Source: Hymenoscyphus infarciens (taxonomy: Eukaryota; Ascomycota; Leotiomycetes; Helotiales; Helotiaceae). From it: a stretch of DNA of 54,314 nucleotides. The position numbers were made by a program, and so were the translations under genes. The notes beneath the pieces are model-generated. The model saw only the letters and a program-made list of their open reading frames with translations. It was not told the DNA's origin and made no database searches. Shown here one piece after another: positions 22,715 through 34,400 of this stretch. Positions within the stretch are counted from its first letter, which is position 1. Each line of letters opens with the position of its first letter. The stretch is taken from positions 1 through 54,314 of the forward strand of contig LLCB01000360.1 in assembly GCA_001414345.1 (NCBI GenBank), read 5' to 3'.

Positions 22715-25649
22715 ATGGCGGAATCACCAGCTAGTCAGGTCAAAGACCTTGTATTCGACAAATACACCGAGGACTTAGAGAGCCGATCAAGCGCAGATAT
22801 AATTAACACACCAGATTCGGATGTTTATCCACCAAGCAGTCCCAAAACCACAAACGGCGATATGACCAGTGGTGCAGGTCCTCGGGCCAACTCCCAAACC
22901 AAGGCGACATCGTTATCTTTAGAGGAGCAGGTGAGTTGAAGTGCATATCTACTACCAAAACAGCCATACTGACAAACTAGGTCTCGCTTTTGCTTGGTGC
23001 TGATTTTTGGAGATTGAAAGGGATACCCGAGAAAGGAATCCCAAGTATAAAGACTAGCGATGGTCCCAATGGCGCTCGTGGAGCGATATTCAAAGCCGGA
23101 ACCAAGGTATATATATATCTCCCATGCTACATCATGAAATGAAATGCTGACTCACAAGGCTGCTCTATTTCCATGTGGTGTATCACTAGCTGCAACATTC
23201 AATTCAAAACTTCTCTACCAAGTTGGGCAGCATCTTGCGGATGAGACAAGAGCCAGATCCGCTGATGTACTTTTGGCTCCCACGGTTTGCTTACATAGGG
23301 GACCATTGGGTGGTCGAAATTTCGAGTCCTTTTCCGAAGATCCATATTTGACTGGGAAGCTGGCAGTCGAGTATATCAATGGACTCCAAGCAAAGGGAAT
23401 CGCAGCGACTATCAAACGTGAGTTTTGATTTGCCTTTGATGATGTCGACGCTTATTATTACAGATTTCGTGGGCAATGAACAAGAAACTGAAAGAATGAA
23501 AATCGACTCGATTGTACAAGAGCGTCCTCTACGAGAATTGTACCTTCGCCCGTTTGAGATGGCTGTTCGAGATGCAAATCCATGGGCAGTAATGTCTTCA
23601 TATAATCTTATCAATGGTGTTCACGCAGATTCTCATACACACACCCTCAAGGATATTTTACGAGGGGAGTGGGGTTTTGAAGGGTGGGTGATTCCTCTTA
23701 TCGAGGTTACCAATTCTAACTTTTTGCAGGATGGTCATGTCTGATTGGGGTGGGGTGAACTCGATCGCCGAATCCATCGAGGCTGGATGTGATGTAGAAA
23801 TGCCCATGTCTTTAAAATGGCGGGGCGAAAAAGCCTTAGCAGCCGTGAAAGATGGATCACTCAGCAAGGAAGCCGTGGAAAAGGCCGCTGCAAACGTATT
23901 GTATTTGGTCGAGCGAACGAAGGGCAGTGATATGTCACCCGAAGCAGCCGAACGAGAAGATGACCGAGAAGAAACGAGAAAACTTATTCGGGATGCAGGA
24001 GTCGAAGGGCTGACCCTGTTGAAGAACGAAGGTGATGTTCTCCCAATAAAACCATGTCAAACGAAAATCGCCGTTATTGGACCCAATGCCAACCGAGCCA
24101 TTGCTGGGGGTGGTGGAAGTGCTAGTCTTAATCCCTACTACAACACTCTCCCTCTGGCTAGTATCAAGGCGGTTCCTGGCAAAATTGTTACGTATTCTTT
24201 GGGGTGTCAAACATACAAATGGCTTCCTTTGGCTGCGGATTACTGCACCACCGCTGCAGGCGAGCAAGGAGTGAGCCTTGAGTTTTTTATTGGCGACAAA
24301 TTTGAAGGCACGCCAAAGGTAATCCAGCACAGGACGAATACTGATCTCTTCTTATGGGATTCCGTACCATTAGAAGTCGGTGGTGTCTGGTCATGTCACT
24401 GCAAAACGAGAATTACTCCAATAACTACCGGACGACACACTATCAGTTTTTCTAGTGTTGGACCGGGAAGGTTACTTGTGAATGGAAAGGTTCTGGTGGA
24501 TCTGTGGAACTGGACTGAGGAGGGAGAAGCAATGTTCGATGGCTCAAAAGACATCTTGGTCGACATAGACCTAGAAGCCGGCGTTCCAGCAGAAGTCGTA
24601 GCAGAAATCAACAACGAAGTCCGACCCATCGCTCGACAAAAGTCAGCAAAACTAACACACCACAACGGCGGTTGTCGAATCGGATACAAGGAAGAAGATA
24701 AAGTCGATTATCTCCAAGAAGCAGTTGAAGCTGCGAAAGTCGCTGATGTTGCAATTGTTATCGTGGGACTCGATGAGGAATGGGAGTCTGAGGGGTATGA
24801 TCGTCAGACTATGGATTTACCGAAGGATGGAAGTCAGGATCGTCTTGTTGATGCTGTGTTGAAAGCTAATCCTAATACGATTGTTGTCAATCAGTCTGGG
24901 AGTCCTGTTACGATGCCTTGGGCGGAGAGGGTTCCGGCTATTTTGCAGGGGTGGTATCAAGGTCAGGAGGCTGGGAATGCACTTGCTGATGTGCTTTTTG
25001 GGAAGAGAAATCCGAGCGGCAAATTGCCTGTAAGTTCTGTTCTTTCCCCCGTCTATCCTCTTTCAGTGGAAGGTATGATACTGAGTTTTTCTAGACCACG
25101 TTCCCAAAACGCCTCCAAGATAACCCAACATACCACAACTGGCCTGGCGAAAACTGCAAAGTCGTCTATGGGGAAGGTCTGTACATCGGATACAGGCACT
25201 ACGAATATCTCAGTCTCGCACCTCTCTTCCCCTTTGGACACGGTCTCTCATATACCACCTTCTCTTACGGAAAGCCATCCATCTCTAGTAAAATCCTTGA
25301 AAATGGGGACAGTATCACTGTTACAATCCCTATCACGAATACCGGGAGCAGAGAGGGAGCGGAGGTTGTCCAGGGGTATGTTAGGGATATTAAGTCAAGG
25401 CTCCCGAGACCTGAGAAGGAGTTGAGGGCTTTTGATAAGGTGTTCTTGGAGGCTGGTGAGACGAAAGATGCAAAATTGGAGTTGGATAGGTATTCGGTTG
25501 GGTATTGGGATACGGACTTGAGTGATACTGAGACAGGAGGATGGATTGCTGAGGAGGGGACGTTTGAGGTTTTGATTGGGGCTAGTAGTGCTGATATTAG
25601 GGAGAAGATTGCATTTGAGGTTGAGGAGAGTTTTACTTGGATTTTTTAG
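22715..25649 (+). CDS. GH3 beta-glucosidase with PA14 domain
   Basis: Retaining beta-glucosidase of glycoside hydrolase family 3, cutting terminal beta-glucose from cello-oligosaccharides or glucosides. Six exons, 22715-22930, 22981-23106, 23159-23417, 23464-23683, 23730-25029 and 25095-25649, give 891 residues. In order: the barrel domain with TSDGPNG and the KHFVGNEQE motif; the nucleophile Asp in VMSDWGG (about residue 279); the first half of the sandwich domain; a PA14 insert (about 400-560, with RLLVNGKVLVDLW); the acid/base Glu in ESEGYDR (about 628); and a fibronectin-III-like C-terminal domain after PFGHGLSYT. This order is like the Kluyveromyces BglI group. No signal peptide is seen: the first 70 residues are hydrophilic, so it is probably intracellular. 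Two short exons near the start are needed to keep the frame. Confidence 0.92.
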
Positions 25650-26475
25650 TTGGGGTTAGAAGATAGGAGGAATTTTAGGTTGGCAGTCATAGATCGGTTT
25701 GCTTTGTAGGAATGGTCACCGTGTTTCTCTCTTTGGGTTGGGTTTTCTTGTTTAGTGAAATGGCTCTTGGGGTTATAAATGATAGAACAGGTTGATGAGA
25801 ATGAAGATTTTTGATGATTTTGATGTGAGCCTTCCATCGGACGTGAACACGCACAACCTCTCTCTCCTGTGGTATCTTGCGGTTGTTAGAGTACGTAGAT
25901 GATCCATCTTGTGATAGTTAATGGGATTTCGATAGAATACTTATAATTCTCTGAGAATATTTAATGTGATAAGAAGAGTGCCCGAGAAAAAAAACCAAGC
26001 ATCTCTTCCAAGGAGGCTCAGGTACGTTTTATTGCTTGGTTCGGCTAAATGACTATAAAGTTTTACTGCCCGCCTTTCCAAAAAGGTAAATGCAGAATAA
26101 CATGATCAGGAGCTTCTTTCGATGAGTGGTGTTCATGGATGATCCAAGGAGTAGTACAAGGCAGGCGCGACCATCTGCGGAAATCAAGTTCTTAGTTGTA
26201 GCCCAAGAAGGGGTCTAACCAAAGAACTCTAGGAATACTTGAAGTAAATCGTTCTTTAGGGCATATCGTGAGAATTTAGAACCGTTGGGGATAAACGTTT
26301 GGTGTTGTCAATTCCCCGCAAGTTCAGGCTTCAAACCCGACGGCCCGGAACAAGCCCCCTGTGGTGCCTGCAACATTGAAATATCAAATCTCCCTCCCAT
26401 CGGTATTCCCCTCTTTACTCCCTTGGCAAACAAGCAAACAAGCAAACCTGGGGATGGCACACGTACAGAGATACA
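25650..26475. other. Intergenic region between tandem genes
   Basis: It has the 3' end of the GH3 gene and the promoter of the Cdc1-like gene, both on the plus strand. No open frame here has a domain or splice partner. No RNA gene or repeat is seen. Confidence 0.4.
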
Positions 26476-28693
26476 ATGGCACCTACATATTATAGCGCAT
26501 CGCGCTCGACACGCGACCACTTCGTCGAACCCCCTTCCGTCCTCTCGCGAATCTTCTCAGTGCTCCCCACCGACCTCTCTGTACAGATACGAAGGCTCTG
26601 GGATAGGAAGGAGTACAATATGGTTTCGACGAAGCATTCGAGGATTCCGAGGAGTATGAGGAGGTGGCAGTTTAATCCGAGGCGTTGGTTGAATTTACCA
26701 CATTTGCTGGTCGGTGTATGGATGGTGATGCTGTTGTGGGGCGAGAGATGGGTATTCCAGAGCGCGGTGGAGGAGTGTAAATGGCAGAATTGGGAGAGAT
26801 GGGTAAGGAGAATCCTGGATATTTCTACCCAAAGGAAGGGTCTGTTGAATTGCTGGCTGACGGTGAGATGTATAGCCCAAAGATGCGACGCCCCATCATT
26901 TAATACTACTCGCAGATCCGCAACTGATCGATCCGCATTCGTATCCTGGTCGCCCGTGGCCATTGGATAAGTTCACCATGTTACATACGGATAATTACAT
27001 GAAGAGGGCATATATTTCGTTGCAGAAAATGCTACACCCGGACACCATTTTCTTTCTGGGGGATCTGTTCGATGGGGGAAGGGAATGGAAAACCGCAAAG
27101 GGAAATACGAAAGATCAGTCGTGGGCAAACGGACTGAGACCGTCTGGGGAAGAGGCATTTGTGGAAACATGGGGGAAGAGATATGGGGAGGACTTTTGGC
27201 TCCACGAATACGATCGGTTTGGGAGGATATTCTACAAATATTGGAATTTGGCTGGGGCGGAGGCTGGTCCGGGACAGCGGGGCAGAAGGATTATTTCGAG
27301 TTTGCCTGGAAACCACGATCTTGGATATGGAGAACTTATCAAAATCCCGATACGAAACCGGTTCGAGGTATATTTTGGAGAGGGGAATAGGGTCGATGTT
27401 ATTGCGAACCACACGTTTGTTTCGATAGACTCAGTGTCGCTGGGTGCTAGCGAATCGAAACACGATACAACGGAAATCACGCAACCAGTCAATGACTTTC
27501 TGGCGAACGTCAAAGTTACGAAGAGGAAGGCTGTTGCGAACGAATTGAGTTACCAAGCGGGTCGAGAAAGGACTGTACAATACAATCATGGGGTGGAAGA
27601 TTTGGAGAATGTGGATTTTACCAAGATGCCAACTTCTGACCCAGGACCAAACACTCCCGAATTTCCAACAATCCTCCTTACTCACGTACCCCTCTATCGC
27701 AACCCTGGAACTCCATGTGGTCCTCTGAGGGAACGCTGGCCTCCAGCGAAAGCACCACCAGGGCAAACCACGCCAGTGTTTCCAGATGACAGAAACGCAT
27801 TTCCCGTCTCCAGAGGCTACCAATACCAAACTGTTCTCAGCGAAAGCGACTCCATCAAAGTAATCGACTCCATTGGAAATGTACAACAAGTATTTTCCGG
27901 AGATGACCACGATTACTGCGAAATTATCCATCCAGAAAACAAAAATAAAGCTCGAGAAATTACCGTCAAGGCCATATCTTGGGCTATGGGCGTTCGAAAG
28001 CCAGGATTTCTTATGCTTAGTATGTGGAATCCTGTTGGACCAGATGGAAAACCCCTACATTACACACCCACCGGTCATGGTGCAGCACCTACACCACCAA
28101 TCACCACAGAGACTCATTTATGTCTCCTACCCGACCAACTAGGAACTTTTACGCGATATGGAATCCTTATAGTCATCTCCCTACTCGCCCTCATCATCCG
28201 CGCCATTTTAACACCAATCCTCAAACTCACACCCTTCACCCAACCACCTTCCTATCCAGAAAATGCAACCCTCCTCCCAACGACTAAACCCCGCACCTCC
28301 TCACCCTCACAACATACACCTAACACCTCAAACTCCTCTACGTCCTCGACATCATCCAAAACTCTCGCTCCTCGCACAGCAACAGCAAGGACCCGATCCG
28401 TTTCCCCTTCAAATGGTTACGGTCTCCCACCCTCTCAAGTCCGTTTTGCTACTCCGCCTTTAATAAACAACGCGGGCTATTATCCTCCACCTGTTTCTAG
28501 TGTTGATGAGGAGGACCTCAGTGATCACCAAATGGCCTACGATGACAAGAAATCCTTCACTGCTCCGGGAACACCGAGTAAACCGCTTACGCCGTTGCAG
28601 AAGATATGGAGGGAGATGTGGACGACGCTTTGGAGGGTTGTTTGGATGGTTATGGGGGTTTATTTTTGGTTGGTTTGGTTTTATCCTACATGA
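26476..28693 (+). CDS. Cdc1/Ted1-like metallophosphoesterase
   Basis: Membrane-bound calcineurin-like phosphoesterase of the Cdc1/Ted1/MPPE1 (PGAP5) group, which removes ethanolamine phosphate from GPI anchors in the ER. Two exons, 26476-26802 and 26876-28693, give 714 residues; the intron has donor GTAAGG and a CTGAC branch site. An N-terminal membrane segment is near residues 77-95 (LLVGVWMVMLLWG). Metal-site motifs follow: LLADPQLIDP (about 123), GDLFDGGRE (about 171), PGNHDLGYG (about 255), LLTHVPLYR (about 378) and GDDHDYC (about 451). The DPQ and DDHDYC forms, rather than DxH and GHxH, are typical of this group. A second membrane segment is near 538 (ILIVISLLALIIRAIL), then a Ser/Thr/Pro-rich linker and a last hydrophobic helix at the C terminus. 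Whether it is Cdc1 or Ted1 cannot be settled here. Confidence 0.9.
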
Positions 28694-29352
28694 GCTTGGA
28701 CATGCAAAATGTAAAATTATCTAGGATTTAGAGAAGTGATAGAATTATCTGGCGTAGTTGAGAGGTTGATTGATGAGCACTTCTAGTGCCTTCATCTTTT
28801 GTATATTTACTGAGCTGCGTTGAGACTCAAACTTGGCATTCTTGGGACGTTTGTTTGGGAGCGGGAAGCGCTTGTGGCATTAATTGGCGTTTCTTCTTCT
28901 TCTTGAATAGCAAGAGGTTAGGGCGGAATGAAGAAGTTTGTTTGTTTGAAGAATAGGGTTTTGAAACCAATAATGATATTCAATTACTTCTTCCCCTTGA
29001 CCTGCTTATGCGCAATGTCGCTCGGGATTTTACATACTCTACTGACTAATTGTGCTATGTCCCGCTTGAGAATGTTAGCTCTAAGAGCTTTGGCAAAATA
29101 AGACTTGTATATGGGTGATGCAAAATCGGACTTTCTCGTAGGCAATATACTTCTAGAAGTGTAGCTGAAGCTCTGTAATTTCTTACCTTTCACCTGCAAG
29201 CGACTTGAAAATCTCCCTCGTAAGTGACCAACTACTTGAATAGTTATTGCTTTCTTAGTGGATTACAGAGAAATGAGTTCAAAACAGAAAAATTTTACCG
29301 CTACGGAGTCAGAGATATGTAGATAGATGTTGGGGGCACGACGACATCACTA
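28694..29352. other. 3' region of the Cdc1-like gene; small open frame
   Basis: No supported gene. A 71-codon minus-strand frame (29199-28984) has a plausible basic composition (LKRDIAQLVSRVCKIPSDIA) and opens and closes with the same word QVKGKK, but it lacks a recognised family. It might be a remnant of a longer gene or element. Confidence 0.25.
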
Positions 29353-29458
29353 GGGCGTCCCGTATATACCAAAAGCCGGAATCGACTAAATCGCAAATCG
29401 CAAATCGCAAATTACAAAATTTAAGAGACATAGTAAATCTTAAACTATATTACCCTAT

Positions 29459-29565
29459 TCTCTTACTCTCTTACTCTCTTACTCTCTTACTCTCTTACTC
29501 TCTTACTCTCTTACTCTCTTACTCTCTTACTCTCTTACTCTCTTACTCTCTTACTCTCTTACTCT
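29459..29565. repeat. 8-bp microsatellite (TTACTCTC)n
   Basis: About 13 perfect copies of the 8-bp unit TTACTCTC lie inside the MITE, 50 bp from its left terminal repeat. Only the edges are imperfect. Confidence 0.95.
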
Positions 29566-29669
29566 AGAAGAATGTAGGTAAAGTAAGCAAAGGAGAGAGT
29601 AGGAGGTAAGGAGGTAAGCAAACATTCCAGGGGAAGGTTTTTCCTAGCGTGGGTAAGGGGAGTTTAGAG

Positions 29670-29760
29670 CAAACATCCCCCCTACTCTTCCCCTCTTCCC
29701 TCTTCCCCTCTTCCCTTTTCCCCTCTTCCCTCTTCCCCTTTCCTTCCCCTCTTTCTTATT
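29670..29760. repeat. Pyrimidine tract (CCCCTCTTCCCT-like repeats)
   Basis: About 90 bases are nearly pure C and T on the plus strand, made of variants of CCCCTCTTCCCT. The tract lies in the middle of the MITE and can form unusual DNA structure (triplex-prone mirror-like tract). Confidence 0.85.
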
Positions 29761-30149
29761 CTCTCTTATTTATCTAAAGATAATAGGAAGAAGGGGATAT
29801 AAGAGTTAGGTAATAAGAAGTAAGGATTCGATAGCAAGGAGGCGATATTACTACTATATACGTGATACTCGTCCTCCCTCCCTATCCTCTAAATAGTTAA
29901 GATAGTTAAGAACTTAAAATAAAAAATATTATATTTATACTTATAAAAAGTAACACTTTGCGATTTGCGATTTACGATTTACGATTTAGTCGTTTCCGAC
30001 TTTTGGTACATACGGGATGCGGTAATCACCCCGTATGCCAAGTCCAACGAATAAATGAAGAGTGCTTTTTTTTACTTAGCATTTGTTTTCGAATTTTGCT
30101 CAGATAATTAAATCTTCGTTATCTGTAGTCTTTATATTCGTCAACCTTC

Positions 30150-30300
30150 TTAAATATTCGTGAACAGAGTAGGAAAGGAGTAGAGTAGAGTAGAGTAGAG
30201 TAGAGTAGAGTAGGTAGTTACTTTACTACTCTACTCTACTCTTGAGCAACTCAGCGTACTACTAAGTATCTGAGTTCCTTCCTACACTGTTCGTGAAAAA
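30150..30300. repeat. Foldback structure with (GAGTA)n
   Basis: The left arm has GAACAGAGTAGGAAAGGA, the right arm the complement of GAACAGTGTAGGAAGGA. Between them are about eight copies of GAGTA, followed by the complementary TACTC words, so most of the region can fold on itself. A second hairpin (AACTCAG...CTGAGTT) is inside the right half. It may be a decayed terminal repeat or small foldback element. Confidence 0.6.
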
Positions 30301-31415
30301 TTGGTGAAGAACCTAGGGTACTACTTTTCCAGGCATCCAGAGCACTTTTTCCTATTATATATAGTACTGAGATATATCCAATCCGAGCTGCTATTCAAGC
30401 GTTCGCTCCTATCCCTGAGTCTATTGCTGCCAAAAATCATTAGAGGAATACGGGTCAAGTCAAATCTAGACGCTCACAAGCAGCTATGAAGCTATACTAC
30501 TGTACAACCTTCCTAGTAACCAGCGGTTCGAACTCGACACTACGGTCACGACAACGATCGACAGTTTCCTCGACTTTTGTTTCTACAAGCTGTGCAGGGC
30601 TGAAGATATGGGTGTCGGTAGTGGCCTAAAAATAGTAGTTTTCTAGTTTTCTTTTTCTTTTTTTTTTTGTTCTCTCACACTATTATTTGACAGCTTACGC
30701 GCACATATATATGTAGCTTACTCAATAATTATCAGTTTACTGGTGAATTTTCATTTTGGCCCCCAAATCTGGTGAGGGGCTGACTTGAAAAATAATAGCT
30801 TACCCACTAAGTTTTATGTAGCTTACGCGCTGATCTGTAGCGTAGACAACAAGTTCTTTTGGCCCCAAATACCAGAGACGTCACGTGACAGTTCCTTCTT
30901 CAGTCACAACGATTACGAATGTCAACTCCAAAGAATTAGACCAAATCTCACACATATCATCTCACAAGCACAGGGTATAATCAAAGCAGGAAATTGAAAA
31001 GAAAAATATGGTTCATTCTATTGCAATTTTTGTAATGTACAGCTCCTCTCGAAATTCGCAACGCGCACCCCTCTTCTCACGCCGAGCCCAGCTAGCTAGT
31101 CTCTTCTTTTCATACAACAAGTAGTAATATGAAAAAGGCAGAAGCAAGCAGTTGCAATGTATTGTAAAAACCGGCCAAGATGCAAAACTTCTCGGCGAAA
31201 ACATAGGAAAGAAAAGGAAAGAAAAGGGTCATAGAATCCTGCATTATGCAACCATGAAACTCCATCTGGCCACGGTAAAAGTCCAGTCAGTACCGATCAG
31301 CGAAGCTGGCAAATCGATGCAATCATGTACTTTGTCCGAGAGAGATTCGTAAAACAGCCATGAACTCCTCCTAAAACTCCAGAAGATGAAACATCGATCC
31401 GAGAAACTGGTTCAT
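30301..31415. other. Gene-free stretch next to the SIN3 3' end
   Basis: No gene is supported. The words CTTACGCGC and TTTTGGCCCC(C)AAAT recur twice each in 30690-30870 in the same order, a degenerate direct repeat. A GTCACGTGAC palindrome is at about 30879-30888. The part after 31000 is the probable 3' UTR of SIN3. Confidence 0.4.
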
Positions 31416-34400
31416 TTATGGCAACATCTCTGCATCTTCAGCGGGCTTGGGAGATTGATTTGGAAGAATGCCCTCTTCAGTCCATTTCTTGAAGTCCATC
31501 GTGATCTTTGAAACCTCGTCGTGGTCCAAGTTCTTCATCCAGGGTGTGTTCATCTCGAATTTCTCCTTGAATCGTTGCGTTCTGATGGCTTCGACCTTAT
31601 GTAGACGCTCGCGAGCTGTGCTGACCTTGGTCTTCGGATCCTTAGAGAGAGAGTTGTCGGTATATATGAAGTATTCGGAGCCAGGATACTGGTAGAGCAT
31701 CTTGTAAGTGTTGACGCAAATTCGTAGAGGCAGTTCCTCATTAAAAGCGAGTGCCTTTGGTTGAACGATCATGCCTTCGACATCGATATCTTTGTCCAAG
31801 TTGCGATTGAGTAGAACCTTGGTGATTGCATTGCGATTGATGCCTTCCGTGGGCTCGACCCGGACATACGACGATGTATAATATTGCCAGCGCTCCATAC
31901 GATCCATGTCATCCAAATCGAAGGTCGTTTCGTCTCTTGTGACCCATTTTATGGTGGCTTCGTTTTTCTTTGGAAACTATAGTGTGTTAATAAGTAGCTC
32001 AGAGGAGAAATAAAGAATAATGACATACCCAGTGGATAAGGAAGAGTTCGCCATCCTTGATATACTTCTCGGCCTGTTTGCGCATATTGATCTCAGAGTT
32101 GTAGGTGGTTTCCTTGTTCTCTCGGTTTTTGTAAAACTGCTCGATGAGGTCCGGGGTTTTTTCTTTCGCATCCATACTTGAACAAGTGGCAGCAAGTCTG
32201 CAAATAATCTTTAGAAGATCAGCAATGGTGTAAAGTGTCCAACCCTTGCTAAGATAGTGACGGCGGAGCCAGTCTTGATATTTGGCATCCTCAACAGTAC
32301 CGCCGGAAGCTGAGCCTGAAATATAACCCTCGATGAGTGACAGAGCCTTCGCGTAGTATGATGTTTCGATAGTTGGCAGAGCCTCTTCATGCCGTGTTGG
32401 GACGAGATCGAGGTCGTCGGCTGGCTTAGGCTGTGCTGCGCGTAACCCTTCCTTTTGGGCTTCGTCCTCGCTATTCTTGATAGCCTCTAGTCGTCGATAG
32501 AGAGTCTGAAAGATGCTGAAGAGGACATATATTGTTTGATTGCAAAAGAGTTTGTAATCATCGCGTTGGTATGGCTTGTCGGTTTTCTTATCGGCATCGG
32601 TCGCGGAAATTGCTGGGGATCCATGGACCGCAGTTGCATCAGGAGGATGCCGAGCCCAACGATCGTCGGTGACTTTCTCAACAGCTTGCTCTTCGATGTC
32701 TTGCCCCTCTTCTTCGACTGACTCAACATCCGGGGTTGACTCTTTGCTGCCGGTGGCACTACCTTCCTTTTGCCCACGACCTTTGGCTCCGTTGCGTCCC
32801 TTGTCAAGAACACCTCGGCGCAGATCATTCTTCTTTCCGTTAACTTGACGTCGACCGCGGGCGCCAGTTGGTAGCTCGGTGGGTGTCGCATCTTCATCGT
32901 CTTCATCGGGGCTTCCACGTTCAATCTGGGCGGCAATGTTGGCCATCTTATCGGCAGGGAGACCAAAGAAGGCAGTAAAGAACTTATCATAGAACTCAAA
33001 GATTCGGCGTCGCTCGTAAGTGCTGTGTGCAGTTGTGTTGGCGACATGAATCATCATAAACCGGAGGACATCCATGATTACATCTTGATCAGCAAACTGG
33101 AAAGAGAATTGGTATTTTGGTGTTCTGCCTCGGGTGGCTCTTTGTCGTCGTTGCTCTTCATGCTTCGTCTTGATGGCATCAACGAGATGCTTGACAGAAA
33201 AGTTTCGCTTGTCGGCTTGTTTGGATTGGATACCCATATGATCGAGACTCTTAAGGTACATAAGTTCCGTCTGGGCATGCCAGACCTTTTCCCACTCGCG
33301 CTGCAATACATTAGCCCGTGGATAATGATGTATGGGGGAGGATGCCTACCTGTGTGAATCGCCATTCCTCGTCCTTTTGCTTTAGTCGACTCAAAACTAT
33401 TGGCAGGACGGCAGAAGGGTCTTTGAAGAGCTCTGCAGCGATTTCCAGACCGCAATCACCGTATATCTTTTTGAGCACACGTTTGTAGATCGCCTGGCTC
33501 TGACCACCGAGACCAATTGGCATACGATAGACCATTCGCTCCTGTGAGTTCATGGCAAGTAGAGTTTGTGCAATGGGTTCCAGAAGTTGGATGACCTTAG
33601 CGTTGGTCTCGATGTTGAAGTCGTAATCGTGGCGCTCCTCTTCAATTCGATGAAGGGCCTCTTCGAATACGTTCTTTCGGTGAGCGACGAAGCCAGAGTC
33701 CTCTGATGCCCAAGTTGGGTGAGATGCCCAGTCATCGTTGAGTACCTCATTGCACATCTCATCTCTTCCACTGCATGGCTTTAGTCGCTCCTGATATATG
33801 TCAGCACGTTCCTTCATCGGCGCCAGATATTCTCTGTATTGTGCGTTTCTCCTCTTTGGAGCTTGAGATAGTCCCTTCGCGGCGACCTCAGCCTCTTGGA
33901 GTTTGCGTATGATACAATTTCCGTGCGGCATGAATTCATATCCCCTCATGTCCTTTCCTCGAACATTGGAGCATTCGCTCTCCAGGCGAAAATCTTCCAA
34001 TAGACTTCCCATCGTTGCACAAGATGTGGTGTGGGTTTTGGGGACGGGGAAAGTTGGGGACGAGAAGTTGAAGGTGAGGGGGTTGGGGTTTTGCAGAATT
34101 TGGCGGAAGCACCTTTCGTTTGCCAAAGGTGAATTAAGACGACATTTTCCCAACACCCGCTCCACACACAACACGTGACAAAGAAATTGAAAATAAAATG
34201 AGAAATGAACATACCCGCTTTGGCAATAAACGATAGCTTGGACCTAAGCCTCTGCAGTTGCTCAATGACACACGTCCTGTAGGTGGCTGTGGCCGATTGT
34301 CAATGACCTCATCGTGTCCTTCCCAACCAACAAATGCTCTGAACCAATTCATCAGATCTGGGTTACCTCCAATAAACATGCTGACTTTGTGTACGAGGAC

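Larger units (their letters stand above)
29353..30022. mobile_element. MITE with about 66-bp inverted ends and TA flanks
   Basis: A 670-bp element without coding capacity. The left end starts GGGCGTCCCGTATATACC and the right end, read on the other strand, starts CCGCATCCCGTATGTACC. The match goes on for about 66 bp with about ten differences, mostly C/T or G/A, and both ends contain tandem ATCGCAA words. The element is flanked on each side by TA (29351-29352 and 30023-30024), the target duplication of Tc1/mariner/pogo elements. The two outermost bases do not match. The interior is simple-sequence DNA: an 8-bp microsatellite, a long pyrimidine tract and an AT-rich part. I infer a non-autonomous pogo/Fot1-like element; no transposase is in the window. 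Confidence 0.8.

Noticed and set aside
29459..29565. CRISPR or telomere-like array
   Set aside because: The 8-bp unit has no spacers, and it does not match the fungal telomere repeat TTAGGG; it lies inside a MITE.
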